A stretch of DNA of 64,000 bases. Source: Agrobacterium vaccinii (GTDB lineage: Bacteria > Pseudomonadota > Alphaproteobacteria > Rhizobiales > Rhizobiaceae). The stretch lies in the NCBI RefSeq assembly GCF_021310995.1, contig NZ_CP054150.1:1116001-1180000 (forward strand). The letters are read 5' to 3'. The translations under genes and the position numbers were made by a program. Position 1 is the first letter of the stretch, and the number at the start of each line of letters is the position of its first letter. Shown in pieces: positions 17,594 through 24,789 of this stretch. The notes beneath the pieces are model-generated. The model searched no databases. It was not told the origin of the DNA and was given only the letters and a program-made list of their open reading frames with translations.

Positions 17594-18121
17594 ATGCTCG
17601 CTCTTCTCAAAAATAACGCGGTTCTCAATCGCCTTGAAATCGTCGGGCAGTTTGCAGAGGGCAGTTGGGTCGATTTGCCTGACGGTTCGCGTGTCTCGCC
17701 AGCCTATGACGGCTGGGCACTGCGTGGCTATGAACTGCACACGATCCAGCCCGCCGATCCAGTTCCAAGCGGCTATCGCGTTGTGTCGTCTTCAGTACAG
17801 ATGGTGAATGGTTTGCCGACATGGGTGGATGTGATTGAGGCGGTTCCAGTAACGCTAGATGATTACAAGGCTGCTTTCGACAATCACCTTGACGCCGTGG
17901 CGCATTCAAAGGGTTACGACAATCGACTCACGATTGCCACTTACACCGGCAGCACCAACCCAGTCTGGGCTGGTGAAGCTGCCGCTTATCTTGCTTGGCG
18001 TGATGCGGCGCTGGCCTCGATGTTCGCCCAGCTCGCCGCCGTCGAGGCCGGGGGCGATGCGCCAACCGTTGAAGAGTTTCTAGCGGCACTTCCGGCCATT
18101 GAGTGGCCAACCAACCCCTAA
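17594..18121 (+). CDS. Fibre-associated / assembly-type protein
   Basis: A 175-residue protein with a beta N-terminus (GSWVDLPDGSRVSPAYDGWA) and a helical C-terminus containing YKAAFDNHLDAVAHSKGYDN and AGEAAAYLAWRDAALASMFA, the DUF4376/tail-fibre-assembly style region. Such proteins chaperone fibre folding or attach to fibres. It follows the previous gene's stop immediately. Confidence 0.7.
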   Translation: MLALLKNNAVLNRLEIVGQFAEGSWVDLPDGSRVSPAYDGWALRGYELHTIQPADPVPSGYRVVSSSVQMVNGLPTWVDVIEAVPVTLDDYKAAFDNHLDAVAHSKGYDNRLTIATYTGSTNPVWAGEAAAYLAWRDAALASMFAQLAAVEAGGDAPTVEEFLAALPAIEWPTNP

Positions 18122-18135
18122 AAATTGAGGGCTAA

Positions 18136-19062
18136 ATGCCAATTACCAAAATCTCCACACAGGGGAGGGCTTTCATGCGCCTGCATGAGGGCAATCCACT
18201 AACTTGCTATCTCGACCCTGTCGGCATCCCGACGATCGGGACGGGCTTCACAACGGGCAGCGATTCCGTTCGTCGCGAACTGGCCAAGATCGGCATCACG
18301 AAGCTGGTGCCAGGTAAGACCAAGATAACGGCCGCGCAGAGCGACGACATTCTAGATGCTGTCCTTGGCGCCGAATACGTGCCTGCTGTCGTCGCAGGCT
18401 CGCCGACTGACCGAAAACAGCACGAGCTCGATGCTGCATCGTCCGTGACGTTCAACCTCGGCGTTGGTGCGATGAAGTGGACTTGGGCCGACCTCTGGCG
18501 CAAAGGCAAGACCAAAGCGGCAGCCGCGCATCTCGCCAGCAACTACAATACCGCCAAAGGCAAGAAGCTGCCGGGACTGGTTCGTCGCCGCAGAGAAGAG
18601 GCACTTCTGTTCGAGAAGGGCACCTATACGGGCGTAGGTGGTGTGACCAAGGAAGTGACCGCCGAGCCGCCAGTATTACCGGATCCAGTCGTCAAGGAAG
18701 CGCAGGAACTGCTCACGACAGCTGGCCTCAATCCCGGTGCGGTGGATGGCTGGATGGGCGCAAAGACCAAAGCGGCTGTGATTGCATACCAAAAGGCACA
18801 CCCGCACCTCATCGCGGACGGCATCATCGGTCCCGCCACGATTGCGCAGCTTCGTCGTGACGCAGGTGCAGCCAAGGACATGGTCACGAAGGGCGCAAGC
18901 TCGGCGGCTGGTTCTGGACTGCTGGCATTCACCGCTGGCCTTCCATGGGGCTGGATCACCGCCGGCGTGCTTGTCGCAGTCGTCGGCTACGTGGCCTACC
19001 GCAACCGAGACGTCGTTATCCGCCGCTGGAATAGCTGGCGCGGCAAGGAGGTGAAGGTTTGA
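18136..19062 (+). CDS. Endolysin: GH24 lysozyme with peptidoglycan-binding domain
   Basis: A 308-residue lysin. Residues ~1-165 are a GH24 (T4-type) lysozyme with catalytic Glu in RLHEGNPLTCYLDPVGIPTI and the conserved GTG that follows. Residues ~185-240 are a PG_binding_1 domain (VKEAQELLTTAGLNPGAVDG, IADGIIGPATIAQLRR). A C-terminal transmembrane segment (~265-285) follows, ending in a basic tail. The membrane anchor at the C-terminus, rather than an N-terminal SAR signal, is less common. It cleaves the glycan strands of host peptidoglycan at lysis. Confidence 0.92.
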   Translation: MPITKISTQGRAFMRLHEGNPLTCYLDPVGIPTIGTGFTTGSDSVRRELAKIGITKLVPGKTKITAAQSDDILDAVLGAEYVPAVVAGSPTDRKQHELDAASSVTFNLGVGAMKWTWADLWRKGKTKAAAAHLASNYNTAKGKKLPGLVRRRREEALLFEKGTYTGVGGVTKEVTAEPPVLPDPVVKEAQELLTTAGLNPGAVDGWMGAKTKAAVIAYQKAHPHLIADGIIGPATIAQLRRDAGAAKDMVTKGASSAAGSGLLAFTAGLPWGWITAGVLVAVVGYVAYRNRDVVIRRWNSWRGKEVKV

Positions 19063-19241
19063 AACATACTATCGAAGTGAAACGATTGCCGTCTGGCGAA
19101 ACTACCGAATGGGGCGCGTTCTACGCTGAGGTTGATGGGCGCGCTGTAGGCGACCCGGAAAGACCATTCTGGCGCACAAGAAACCAAGCACAAGCCTGCG
19201 GCGAGCGATTTGTCTCCATCGTGCATGGGGAGGACACATGA
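19059..19241 (+). CDS. Small protein in lysis module
   Basis: A 60-residue protein (MKHTIEVKRLPSGETTEWGA...) starting at TTG 19059, which overlaps the lysin stop. GGAGG lies about 8 bases upstream. It is soluble and compact with strands and one helix. It overlaps the spanin gene start by 4 bases. No recognisable family; its place between lysin and spanin suggests a lysis accessory. Confidence 0.6.
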   Translation: MKHTIEVKRLPSGETTEWGAFYAEVDGRAVGDPERPFWRTRNQAQACGERFVSIVHGEDT

Positions 19242-19474
19242 TCTTCCTCGCCAAACTCAAGGGCTACCTAGCCACCATCGGCACAGCGCTCGCGATTCTC
19301 GCGGGCGTCTTTTTTTACGGCCAGCGGACAGGCAGTTCGGCGGCAAGGGATGCACTGGCCGCAGCGAATGCAAAGGCCATCAAGCGGGCTGGGGAAGTCG
19401 AAAATGAAGTCAAAAATCTGGATGACGCTGGCGTTGATGATGCTCTTGGCAAGTGGATGCGCGACAAGCGGTAG
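19238..19474 (+). CDS. Rz-like inner-membrane spanin
   Basis: A 78-residue protein with one N-terminal transmembrane helix (about residues 9-28, LATIGTALAILAGVFFYGQ) and a periplasmic Ala/Lys/Glu-rich coiled region. The next gene is nested out of frame inside it and encodes an Rz1-like lipoprotein. Rz-Rz1 pairs fuse inner and outer membranes in the last step of lysis. Start ATG overlaps the previous stop (ATGA). Confidence 0.75.
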   Translation: MIFLAKLKGYLATIGTALAILAGVFFYGQRTGSSAARDALAAANAKAIKRAGEVENEVKNLDDAGVDDALGKWMRDKR

Positions 19475-19595
19475 CTACTGCGACATCGCAAAGGCGGTGC
19501 GGCCATCTGTTGAGGACAGCCTATCTATCGAAACCAAGCGTCAGATATTGGCCGAGAACGAAAAGCTGCAGAAGCTTTGCGGGGTGAAGCCTTGA
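19404..19595 (+). CDS. Rz1-like outer-membrane spanin lipoprotein
   Basis: A 63-residue lipoprotein embedded in another frame of the Rz gene and extending past it. ATG 19404 follows GGGGAAG. The signal MKSKIWMTLALMMLLASGC has the lipobox LASGC. The short mature part has two further Cys and a charged helix. Nested i-spanin/o-spanin architecture is a hallmark of lambda-type lysis cassettes. Confidence 0.78.
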   Translation: MKSKIWMTLALMMLLASGCATSGSYCDIAKAVRPSVEDSLSIETKRQILAENEKLQKLCGVKP

Positions 19596-19939
19596 CCGGC
19601 CCAGAAATCATGGCCGTCGCGTTGTTCTTCATCGCGCTGTTCGGCTTCTTCTTTGGTCTCTGGAAGTATGTGGATGCAAAGATCAGTTCAGCCAGAACTG
19701 ATGCAACCGGCACAGCGTCGGCAGCGCATGCTCTGGCAGCCCTCGCGCGCGACGAGCTTGCCTCACACCGGCTACACGTCGCCGAGACCTACATCACAAA
19801 GGCTGGTATGCGCGAGACGACAGAGCAGATCATGGATGCCATCAGCGGCGTGAAGGCTGCAGTCGATCACATGACTGTCCGCGTGGATCGAATTGTTGAA
19901 AATCAGGCTTCAAAGCCGAGGCCGACTAGATCGTCCTGA
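19592..19939 (+). CDS. Holin-like membrane protein
   Basis: A 115-residue protein starting at TTG 19592, overlapping the o-spanin stop. It has one N-terminal transmembrane helix (MAVALFFIALFGFFFGLWKYV) followed by coiled coil containing HALAALARDELASHRLHVAE and VKAAVDHMTVRVDRIVENQ. Length, single TM and position at the end of the lysis cassette suit a class III holin or antiholin, but the sequence alone does not prove it. A start at 19577 is also possible. Confidence 0.6.
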   Translation: MTGPEIMAVALFFIALFGFFFGLWKYVDAKISSARTDATGTASAAHALAALARDELASHRLHVAETYITKAGMRETTEQIMDAISGVKAAVDHMTVRVDRIVENQASKPRPTRSS

Positions 19940-19944
19940 CCTAA

Positions 19945-19978
19945 CCCCGCTTGCCGAAAGGTGGGCGGGGATTTTTTT
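19945..19978 (+). terminator. Strong intrinsic terminator of the late operon
   Basis: An 11-bp stem (CCCCGCTTGCC/GGTGGGCGGGG, with G-T pairs) with a GAAA loop is followed directly by A and seven T. It lies just after the holin-like gene and separates the structural/lysis operon from the cargo genes. Confidence 0.9.
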
Positions 19979-20005
19979 GTTTTAAGGGCGATTTGGCGAT
20001 CCCGC

Positions 20006-20029
20006 CTCTCCAACCCGAAGGCTGGAGAG
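20006..20029 (+). other. Hairpin in gap between late operon and cargo genes
   Basis: A CTCTCCA/TGGAGAG stem with an inner CC/GG and CGAA loop. It is not followed by a T-run. The rest of the gap 19979-20220 is AT-rich toward 20130-20200 and includes a GTGAC-N8-GTCAC inverted repeat (20133-20150 region) that could be an operator for the cargo genes. No ORF of note. Confidence 0.4.
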
Positions 20030-20220
20030 GATTGATCGGCACTGCACGTTGATTTCCAGTTGAATAAACGCACTGTCCAACCTCGAGCGGTTGCGGCAGG
20101 CGCTACACACCGTCCAGGTTGAAATTAGTGACGCAAAACTGTCACATTTCACTAGACTTCAACGGCTAATATTGTATTTGAATTTCCTCATGTTCTTTGT
20201 AGTTGCAGGGGAGGTCGTTT

Positions 20221-21045
20221 GTGAGAAAGATCAATGTATACTCAGCCGCGGTGAAAGGTGAGTTTGGCTCTACTGCAGAAAATTTTGGCGATAACTTAAT
20301 GCATTTTATGTTGCCTGAATTGTTCAACGTCCAGGTACGATACGTGCATCATTCAAAAGCGGACCTCATAGGCGTAGGTAGCATCATTGACTCATATTGG
20401 CGTCGCCGACGAAATGGGCACGCCAAATTTTGGCAGAAGCGGCCTTGGCGGACGCTTTCAGTATGGGGGAGCGGATTCATGTCTTCTCATTCAATTGACC
20501 TGTGGCCCCAGAAACTTCGATATCACGCAGTCCGCGGCCCGCTTTCTGCCGCGCGCGTTCCTGATGGAGACAAGATTGCACTCGGTGACCCAGCAATTCT
20601 TTTGCCAAAAATTTGGGTCGGACCGACAGTAAAAGAACGTGAAGTACTGGTTATTCCCCATTTTGCGTCATATGAAAGCTTTTCATCGCACTATCAAAAT
20701 CAACTGCCAAAACATTGGAAAATCGTTGACCTCCGGAGCGATCCTAAGCATGTATGCGAACAAATTGCTGCGAGCGAATTCGTTATCACAAGTAGCCTGC
20801 ATGGTCTCATAGTTGCTGATGCTTACGGTGTGCCATCCTGTCGGGTCAATCCTATCAAGGAAATCAAGGGGGATGGTTTCAAGTACCGAGACTACGAGCA
20901 GCAGAGAGGTCAACGCTTGGCAGGGCCATTTGACTTTGAACAGATATTGAGAGGACCTCTGGATTTCAGTTCTGATGAATTCCGACCAATAGTGCCATCA
21001 GATGAAGTCGTTGAGAGCCTTATTTCGGCTTTTCCTTATCGGTGA
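20221..21045 (+). CDS. Polysaccharide pyruvyl transferase-family protein
   Basis: A 274-residue protein from GTG 20221 (GGGGAGG upstream). It fits the polysaccharide pyruvyltransferase/CsaB family: N-terminal TAENFGDNLMHFMLPELF, the SKADLIGVGSIIDSYW strand, RGPLSAAR, a central VLVIPHFASYESF and ITSSLHGLIVADAYGVPS with the conserved SLHG. The family adds ketal pyruvate to cell-surface glycans. In a prophage, outside the late operon and lower in GC, it is likely a lysogenic-conversion gene that alters host EPS or LPS, possibly changing phage receptors. Confidence 0.8.
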   Translation: MRKINVYSAAVKGEFGSTAENFGDNLMHFMLPELFNVQVRYVHHSKADLIGVGSIIDSYWRRRRNGHAKFWQKRPWRTLSVWGSGFMSSHSIDLWPQKLRYHAVRGPLSAARVPDGDKIALGDPAILLPKIWVGPTVKEREVLVIPHFASYESFSSHYQNQLPKHWKIVDLRSDPKHVCEQIAASEFVITSSLHGLIVADAYGVPSCRVNPIKEIKGDGFKYRDYEQQRGQRLAGPFDFEQILRGPLDFSSDEFRPIVPSDEVVESLISAFPYR

Positions 21046-21088
21046 GTTTGGCCCGTACAAGGAAGAAAAAATCTAAAAAGGTTGTGGT

Positions 21089-22177
21089 ATGAAAGTTGGC
21101 AGAGAAACGGCTGGACTAAAAAGAATTATTCGGCGCTTCGCTTTGCGAAAAATTGCAAAGATGGAATTTGGCGAGCTAGAGCAGCTTCGATTTTATCAAT
21201 TCAAATCATCGACTGCCAAATTTTTCTACGATCGCTTTGGTCGCACGGATATTCGGGTTTTGGATACTCCGCACTTTTCTTTCGCTAGATCTATTTCTTT
21301 GGATCAGGGCAGAGGCGAGGGTGAACAATACTATAGAGACTATCTAGCCGCTAGCTGGGGCGAGGCCTCAAGCGAAGAGCGTATCAATGCCAGAGTCAAA
21401 GACTTCCGAGCTCATTTCGAACATTGTCGAACCACACGTAATGTTCAGCGTCCAACAATAACGCGGATCCTAAATACATCGGACCCTTTCGTTATAGACG
21501 GCAATCACCGCACCGCGATGTTAGCAGCGTTGCAGAAGCCGGCAAGCGTTGAGATTTTGCCACCCGATCTCGCCACACTTATATTTTCTAGATCTACTGA
21601 GTTTTACGGCACTGGCTTCCGAGATATGCCTTACCAGAGCGTTTTTCTGAATGGTGAGGAAGTTATCAAAGGCCGTAGGAACGATGCTTTAGCGCGCCTA
21701 AAACTGCTGCCAGATGGAATTTTAAAAGGTGCGTCAGTCCTAGATGTCGCGAGCAACATTGGGATGAGCTCACTGTTTGCGCACCGCCTTGGGGCATCAA
21801 AGTGTGTTGGTCTTGAGATATCTCGCAAAATGGTAGATTTCGCCTCCAGATTTGCGATGTTCGATGGTCGCTACCCGCAGGTGCAATTCAGACAATTCAA
21901 TATTGATGACGACGAACTTGCAGGCGAAACTAGGTACGATACAGCATTCATGTTTTCCATCCATGATCACTTGAAGCGACCTTCAAATCTCCTGAAGATC
22001 GCTGAAGAAGCCGTTGACAGATATGTGGTATTCGAAGGGCATCCTAACGGTAAACAAGAAGACTATTCTGGTTTCTTTGAGAGCGGAATTTTCAAGAATG
22101 TACAACAGCTTGGTGTTTTGCCTGAGTCCGTTTTCAATCAATCAATGAACAGGATTTTGTGGCTTTGCGAAAAGTGA
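21089..22177 (+). CDS. ParB-like domain fused to SAM-dependent methyltransferase
   Basis: A 362-residue protein. Residues ~100-160 carry a ParB/sulfiredoxin-like signature (FVIDGNHRTAMLAAL). Residues ~205-320 are a class I methyltransferase with motif I VLDVASNIGMSSLFAHRLGA and motif II VGLEIS, then FMFSIHDHL as motif IV-like. The likely substrate is a glycan or lipid, given the adjacent pyruvyltransferase-like gene 43 bases upstream in the same orientation. AT-rich like its partner. The combination may mark a surface-modification system; substrate unknown. Confidence 0.7.
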   Translation: MKVGRETAGLKRIIRRFALRKIAKMEFGELEQLRFYQFKSSTAKFFYDRFGRTDIRVLDTPHFSFARSISLDQGRGEGEQYYRDYLAASWGEASSEERINARVKDFRAHFEHCRTTRNVQRPTITRILNTSDPFVIDGNHRTAMLAALQKPASVEILPPDLATLIFSRSTEFYGTGFRDMPYQSVFLNGEEVIKGRRNDALARLKLLPDGILKGASVLDVASNIGMSSLFAHRLGASKCVGLEISRKMVDFASRFAMFDGRYPQVQFRQFNIDDDELAGETRYDTAFMFSIHDHLKRPSNLLKIAEEAVDRYVVFEGHPNGKQEDYSGFFESGIFKNVQQLGVLPESVFNQSMNRILWLCEK

Positions 22178-22218
22178 GTTGATGGGTTCCCTACCCTTAG
22201 AACGTTTGGTGAAAGCGA

Positions 22219-22388
22219 TCATCTAATGTTTGGGTTGATGCCCTTTTTTGGATAATGCTCCGCACACCACCTGAGGGCTCTGCCTTGCTGCGGGCGAATC
22301 CAAACCCACCCCACTTTGGACAGGAGGGTATGCAACAATAGTGGGTGTCGATGACGCCGTCGCCGGTCTTGCTTGTCAGGTCGCTCAT
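22219..22388 (-). pseudogene. Small CC...C zinc-finger-like gene, apparently frameshifted
   Basis: The minus frame from ATG 22388 reads MSDLTSKTGDGVIDTHYCCI then PSCPKWGGFGFARSKAEP and then loses sense. In another frame the sequence continues WCAEHYPKKGINPNIR to a stop at 22219. Small phage proteins with CC-x3-C followed by WWC-xx-H are familiar, so a one-base change near 22280 probably broke a single Cys/His-rich gene. The unshifted frame would run to 22197 with a nonsense-like tail (63 residues). It is the last gene of the SRAP operon. Confidence 0.5.
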
Positions 22389-22400
22389 CGTGGTCAGTCC

Positions 22401-22649
22401 TTATTGTTGCTCGGGCGTCAGACTTGCAGATAGCAAGCAAGGGAAGTGAGCCTCGCACTTTGCTGTGCCCGCGCTATCGCACCCGATCGCTAGCACACGT
22501 CTTAGGCTGACAAATTGCACGGATGCCCCGAACTTTTTCAGAAGTGACTTGCGCTCATAGATGCCGTATCGCTCGCACCTGTGACACGCCATGTCGATCT
22601 TTTCGCCCTTGTAATCCCTGAGGCGTTGCAGCTTTTCTTCGTTTGCCAT
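22401..22649 (-). CDS. Small zinc-ribbon-like phage protein
   Basis: An 82-residue protein from ATG 22649 (MANEEKLQRLRDYKGEKIDM). It has CHRCERYGIYERKSLLKKFG followed by a later C...AGTAKC pattern, a Cys-rich arrangement found in small proteins of Rhizobiales prophages. A longer ORF upstream exists but the conserved part begins here. Presumably binds zinc; function unknown. Member of the minus-strand operon headed by the LexA-box promoter. Confidence 0.65.
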   Translation of the reverse strand: MANEEKLQRLRDYKGEKIDMACHRCERYGIYERKSLLKKFGASVQFVSLRRVLAIGCDSAGTAKCEAHFPCLLSASLTPEQQ

Positions 22650-22666
22650 TTGCGGCGTTCCTTGCG

Positions 22667-23083
22667 TCACAGCGCGCTTCTTTGAATAACGATTTGGCTT
22701 ATGTCGCCTCTGATCACCGTGTATTTGGCTACGACCTTTTTGCGCCACTCGACCAATGCTTTCTCGGGAGAATCGCATGACACCCACTCGATAAACGCGC
22801 CGGAAAGGCTCGGGTTATCGTAGCGAAGTGCAGCTAGTTTTTTGCGTTTACTGAAGAGTATTTCCATCACCGCGCCGGTGGGCGCGTCATCCTCGTCGTC
22901 GGAAATTTCATCTGCAATATACGCAGTGTATGCGGTCAGGTCGGAATCATGGTCGACTTCAGAGACAAGGCTGGTGTCCATATCCTCGTGGAGTTTCTTC
23001 ATCGGATCCAAAAAGAAACCGTCGCAGAGTTCATGCCGCGCATATACGCCATGATGCTCTAAAATATGCGGCCAGATTTTCAT
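22667..23083 (-). CDS. Hypothetical phage protein
   Basis: A 138-residue protein (MKIWPHILEHHGVYARHELC...) with an acidic centre (DEISDDEDDAP) and a basic helical end. No domain recognised. It starts 10 bases after the SRAP stop and ends 18 bases before the next gene, so it belongs to the same transcript. Confidence 0.65.
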   Translation of the reverse strand: MKIWPHILEHHGVYARHELCDGFFLDPMKKLHEDMDTSLVSEVDHDSDLTAYTAYIADEISDDEDDAPTGAVMEILFSKRKKLAALRYDNPSLSGAFIEWVSCDSPEKALVEWRKKVVAKYTVIRGDISQIVIQRSAL

Positions 23084-23092
23084 GACTGCCTC

Positions 23093-23758
23093 CTAACCAA
23101 ACAGATCAGCGTTTTCCTGTCTCGGCTCCTCCACCGGAAGCAGGATCAGTTTCTCCGCCGGCAATGGTCGCTGAAGCTCTTTTGCTTCGTCCCATGGCGC
23201 GCCCATCCACACGTCGACCTCTTCCGCGGTGGTCAGTACGACCGGCATAGCTTTGGGGTGGATCGGCTTTACCACGTCATTCGGGTCGGTCGTCAGGAAG
23301 GCGAACAACTCGTGTTGTCCATCGCGTGGGTTTTTCATCGAGCCTCGCGTACCGTTCCAACCCGTCCATATGCCAGCGAAGAAGGCGAGGGGTTCTGCAT
23401 CATCGATAGCGAACCAGCGCTTTGTCTTGCGCGGTTTGGTGTCTTCCCATTCGCAGAACCGAGTCCACGGCACGACACAGCGGTTCTCGACTTTCAGCCA
23501 CTTGCGCCAATGAGGCGACGCGACATTGCGGATGTTTGTAACGCCGGTATCTGGCTTACCGCCGAGAATGTTTGGAGGCGTAGGCATGCCCCATGTCAAT
23601 TCTACCAGTTCGCGCTCGCCGTCCTTGTTGCGGACGACAGGCGCACCCCTGTCAGGGTAGACCTCGACGTCTGGCTGAAGGTTGAGCCGCTCATTCATCG
23701 TGCCAGCGATGTCGCGCATGGCTTCCTGATTGGTCTTGACTTGATACAGATTGCACAT
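23093..23758 (-). CDS. SOS response-associated peptidase (SRAP/HMCES/YedK family)
   Basis: A 221-residue SRAP protein. Cys2 (MCNLYQV), which forms a thiazolidine crosslink with abasic DNA after Met removal, is present. So are the NxR segment (TNIRNVASPHWRKW), the CEWE motif with its catalytic Glu and the HPKAMPVVL His. The family shields abasic sites in single-stranded DNA. It lies in a minus-strand operon downstream of a perfect alphaproteobacterial LexA box, matching an SOS role. Phage copies may protect replicating phage DNA. Confidence 0.93.
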   Translation of the reverse strand: MCNLYQVKTNQEAMRDIAGTMNERLNLQPDVEVYPDRGAPVVRNKDGERELVELTWGMPTPPNILGGKPDTGVTNIRNVASPHWRKWLKVENRCVVPWTRFCEWEDTKPRKTKRWFAIDDAEPLAFFAGIWTGWNGTRGSMKNPRDGQHELFAFLTTDPNDVVKPIHPKAMPVVLTTAEEVDVWMGAPWDEAKELQRPLPAEKLILLPVEEPRQENADLFG

Positions 23759-23761
23759 GCG

Positions 23762-24211
23762 TCACCTCGGCATCTTTGCGACAGTGATTTTCACCTCGCC
23801 TCTTTTGCGGCACTTCTGACAACGCATCTGCGATCCGAGTTGATCCAGAGACTTGTCCTTATCGACATTCCTCATCCGCCATTGAGGAATGTTGGACACA
23901 TGGCCACAGAACCTGCATTTGACGACAACGACCTCCCAAGGCCGTAGCTCGGAGACTTTCGCGCTCGAAGCTGGCTTTGCCAGCTGATCAATCGGGCTTG
24001 CCCGCTTGTAGTAAGCAATTCCGCAACGATCGGAAAACCCGACCATCGTCTTTTCGCATGTGAGCACGCTTTGCGAGATATGATGCAGCAATGTTGGCAT
24101 CGGCAAATCGCCAAACTCTAGCATGAGCTCCGCGACGTTTAGAAATTTCAGCGTTTGGCACTTCTCGCAGATTACGCCGACAGGTTCGCCGCCGTAGTCC
24201 GAGAGAAGCAT
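23762..24211 (-). CDS. Cys-rich (zinc-ribbon) phage protein
   Basis: A 149-residue protein from ATG 24211 (MLLSDYGGEPVGVICEKCQ), chosen because GGGAG precedes it; ATG 24229 would add six residues. Three CxxC pairs are visible: CEKC near residue 15, CRFC near 110 and CQKC near 135, suggesting two zinc-binding sites. It ends 3 bases before SRAP, so translation is probably coupled. No named family. Confidence 0.65.
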   Translation of the reverse strand: MLLSDYGGEPVGVICEKCQTLKFLNVAELMLEFGDLPMPTLLHHISQSVLTCEKTMVGFSDRCGIAYYKRASPIDQLAKPASSAKVSELRPWEVVVVKCRFCGHVSNIPQWRMRNVDKDKSLDQLGSQMRCQKCRKRGEVKITVAKMPR

Positions 24212-24218
24212 TGCTCCC

Positions 24219-24413
24219 TCAGACGGCATCACGCTCCTCACTCGGAACCCACCCCCGCGTGTAGCCCTTGCCCATGGCTCTAACTGCGAGACTCAGCTGG
24301 TGCTGTAAGTGCTCAATCTCATCTTGCATGGCCTTGATTGCGGCGGTTGCGTTGCCGTTGTGGCAGTCCAAAATGTAATCGGCTACGTCGGCCTCGTCGG
24401 GTTTTGGGCGCAT
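24219..24413 (-). CDS. Small helical phage protein, first gene of SOS-type operon
   Basis: A 64-residue protein from ATG 24413 with GAGGAG upstream. It is MRPKPDEADVADYILDCHNG followed by a long helix AIKAMQDEIEHLQHQLSLAV. Such short ADVADYI...helix proteins are common in rhizobial prophages; function unknown. It is the first gene after the LexA-box promoter and overlaps no other gene. Confidence 0.65.
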   Translation of the reverse strand: MRPKPDEADVADYILDCHNGNATAAIKAMQDEIEHLQHQLSLAVRAMGKGYTRGWVPSEERDAV

Positions 24414-24471
24414 GCTTTGATCTCCTCGTTGATCCAATTTTCGATCACCGGAGGCCGCATCGCTGATCGAT

Positions 24472-24505
24472 GTTCCTATTATGTTCTTGTTGATCCGGGA
24501 GTCAA
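24472..24505 (-). promoter_or_regulatory. LexA-box promoter of the SRAP operon
   Basis: GTTC-CTATTAT-GTTC at 24472-24486 exactly fits GTTC-N7-GTTC, the LexA box of Rhizobiales and Caulobacter. On the minus strand a -35 TTGACT (24505-24500), a 17-base spacer and a -10 ATAATA (24482-24477) place the box over the -10, so LexA should block the operon that includes SRAP. The divergent membrane-protein gene at 24573 could share control. Confidence 0.75.
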
Positions 24506-24572
24506 GGCGACATCTTTTTGATTGTCTCGTTTTGTTTTTTCTTCATATTCTGAGCGTGCGGGAGAAACACCT

Positions 24573-24779
24573 TTGACGGATCAAACAGACGGCCAGCGCA
24601 GGCTAAGCAGGAAAAAGAAATTGTGGCCGTGGCTGGTATTGTTATGCCTGACCCTGTTTGCGATCTATGTTTACGGCCAAGTCACCGAAACCATGGCTGA
24701 CCTCTCCAGAACGTGGCGGGATCTAGTGCAGTTGTTCTGGTTGATAATTCCTGACGGGCAGGCGAAAACGCCCTCATAG
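24573..24779 (+). CDS. Small single-pass membrane protein
   Basis: A 68-residue protein from TTG 24573 with GGGAGA upstream. A basic N-terminus (RRLSRKKKLWPW) precedes one transmembrane helix (LVLLCLTLFAIYVYG), then an amphipathic C-terminus. It is transcribed away from the LexA box and converges on the integrase operon. The size and topology would suit a holin-like or exclusion protein, but nothing decides it. Confidence 0.5.
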   Translation: MTDQTDGQRRLSRKKKLWPWLVLLCLTLFAIYVYGQVTETMADLSRTWRDLVQLFWLIIPDGQAKTPS

Positions 24780-24789
24780 GTCACGCAAC

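Noticed and set aside
23066..23947. 293-codon plus-strand ORF opposite SRAP
   Set aside because: SRAP motifs (Cys2, CEWE, HPKAMPV) settle the coding strand.
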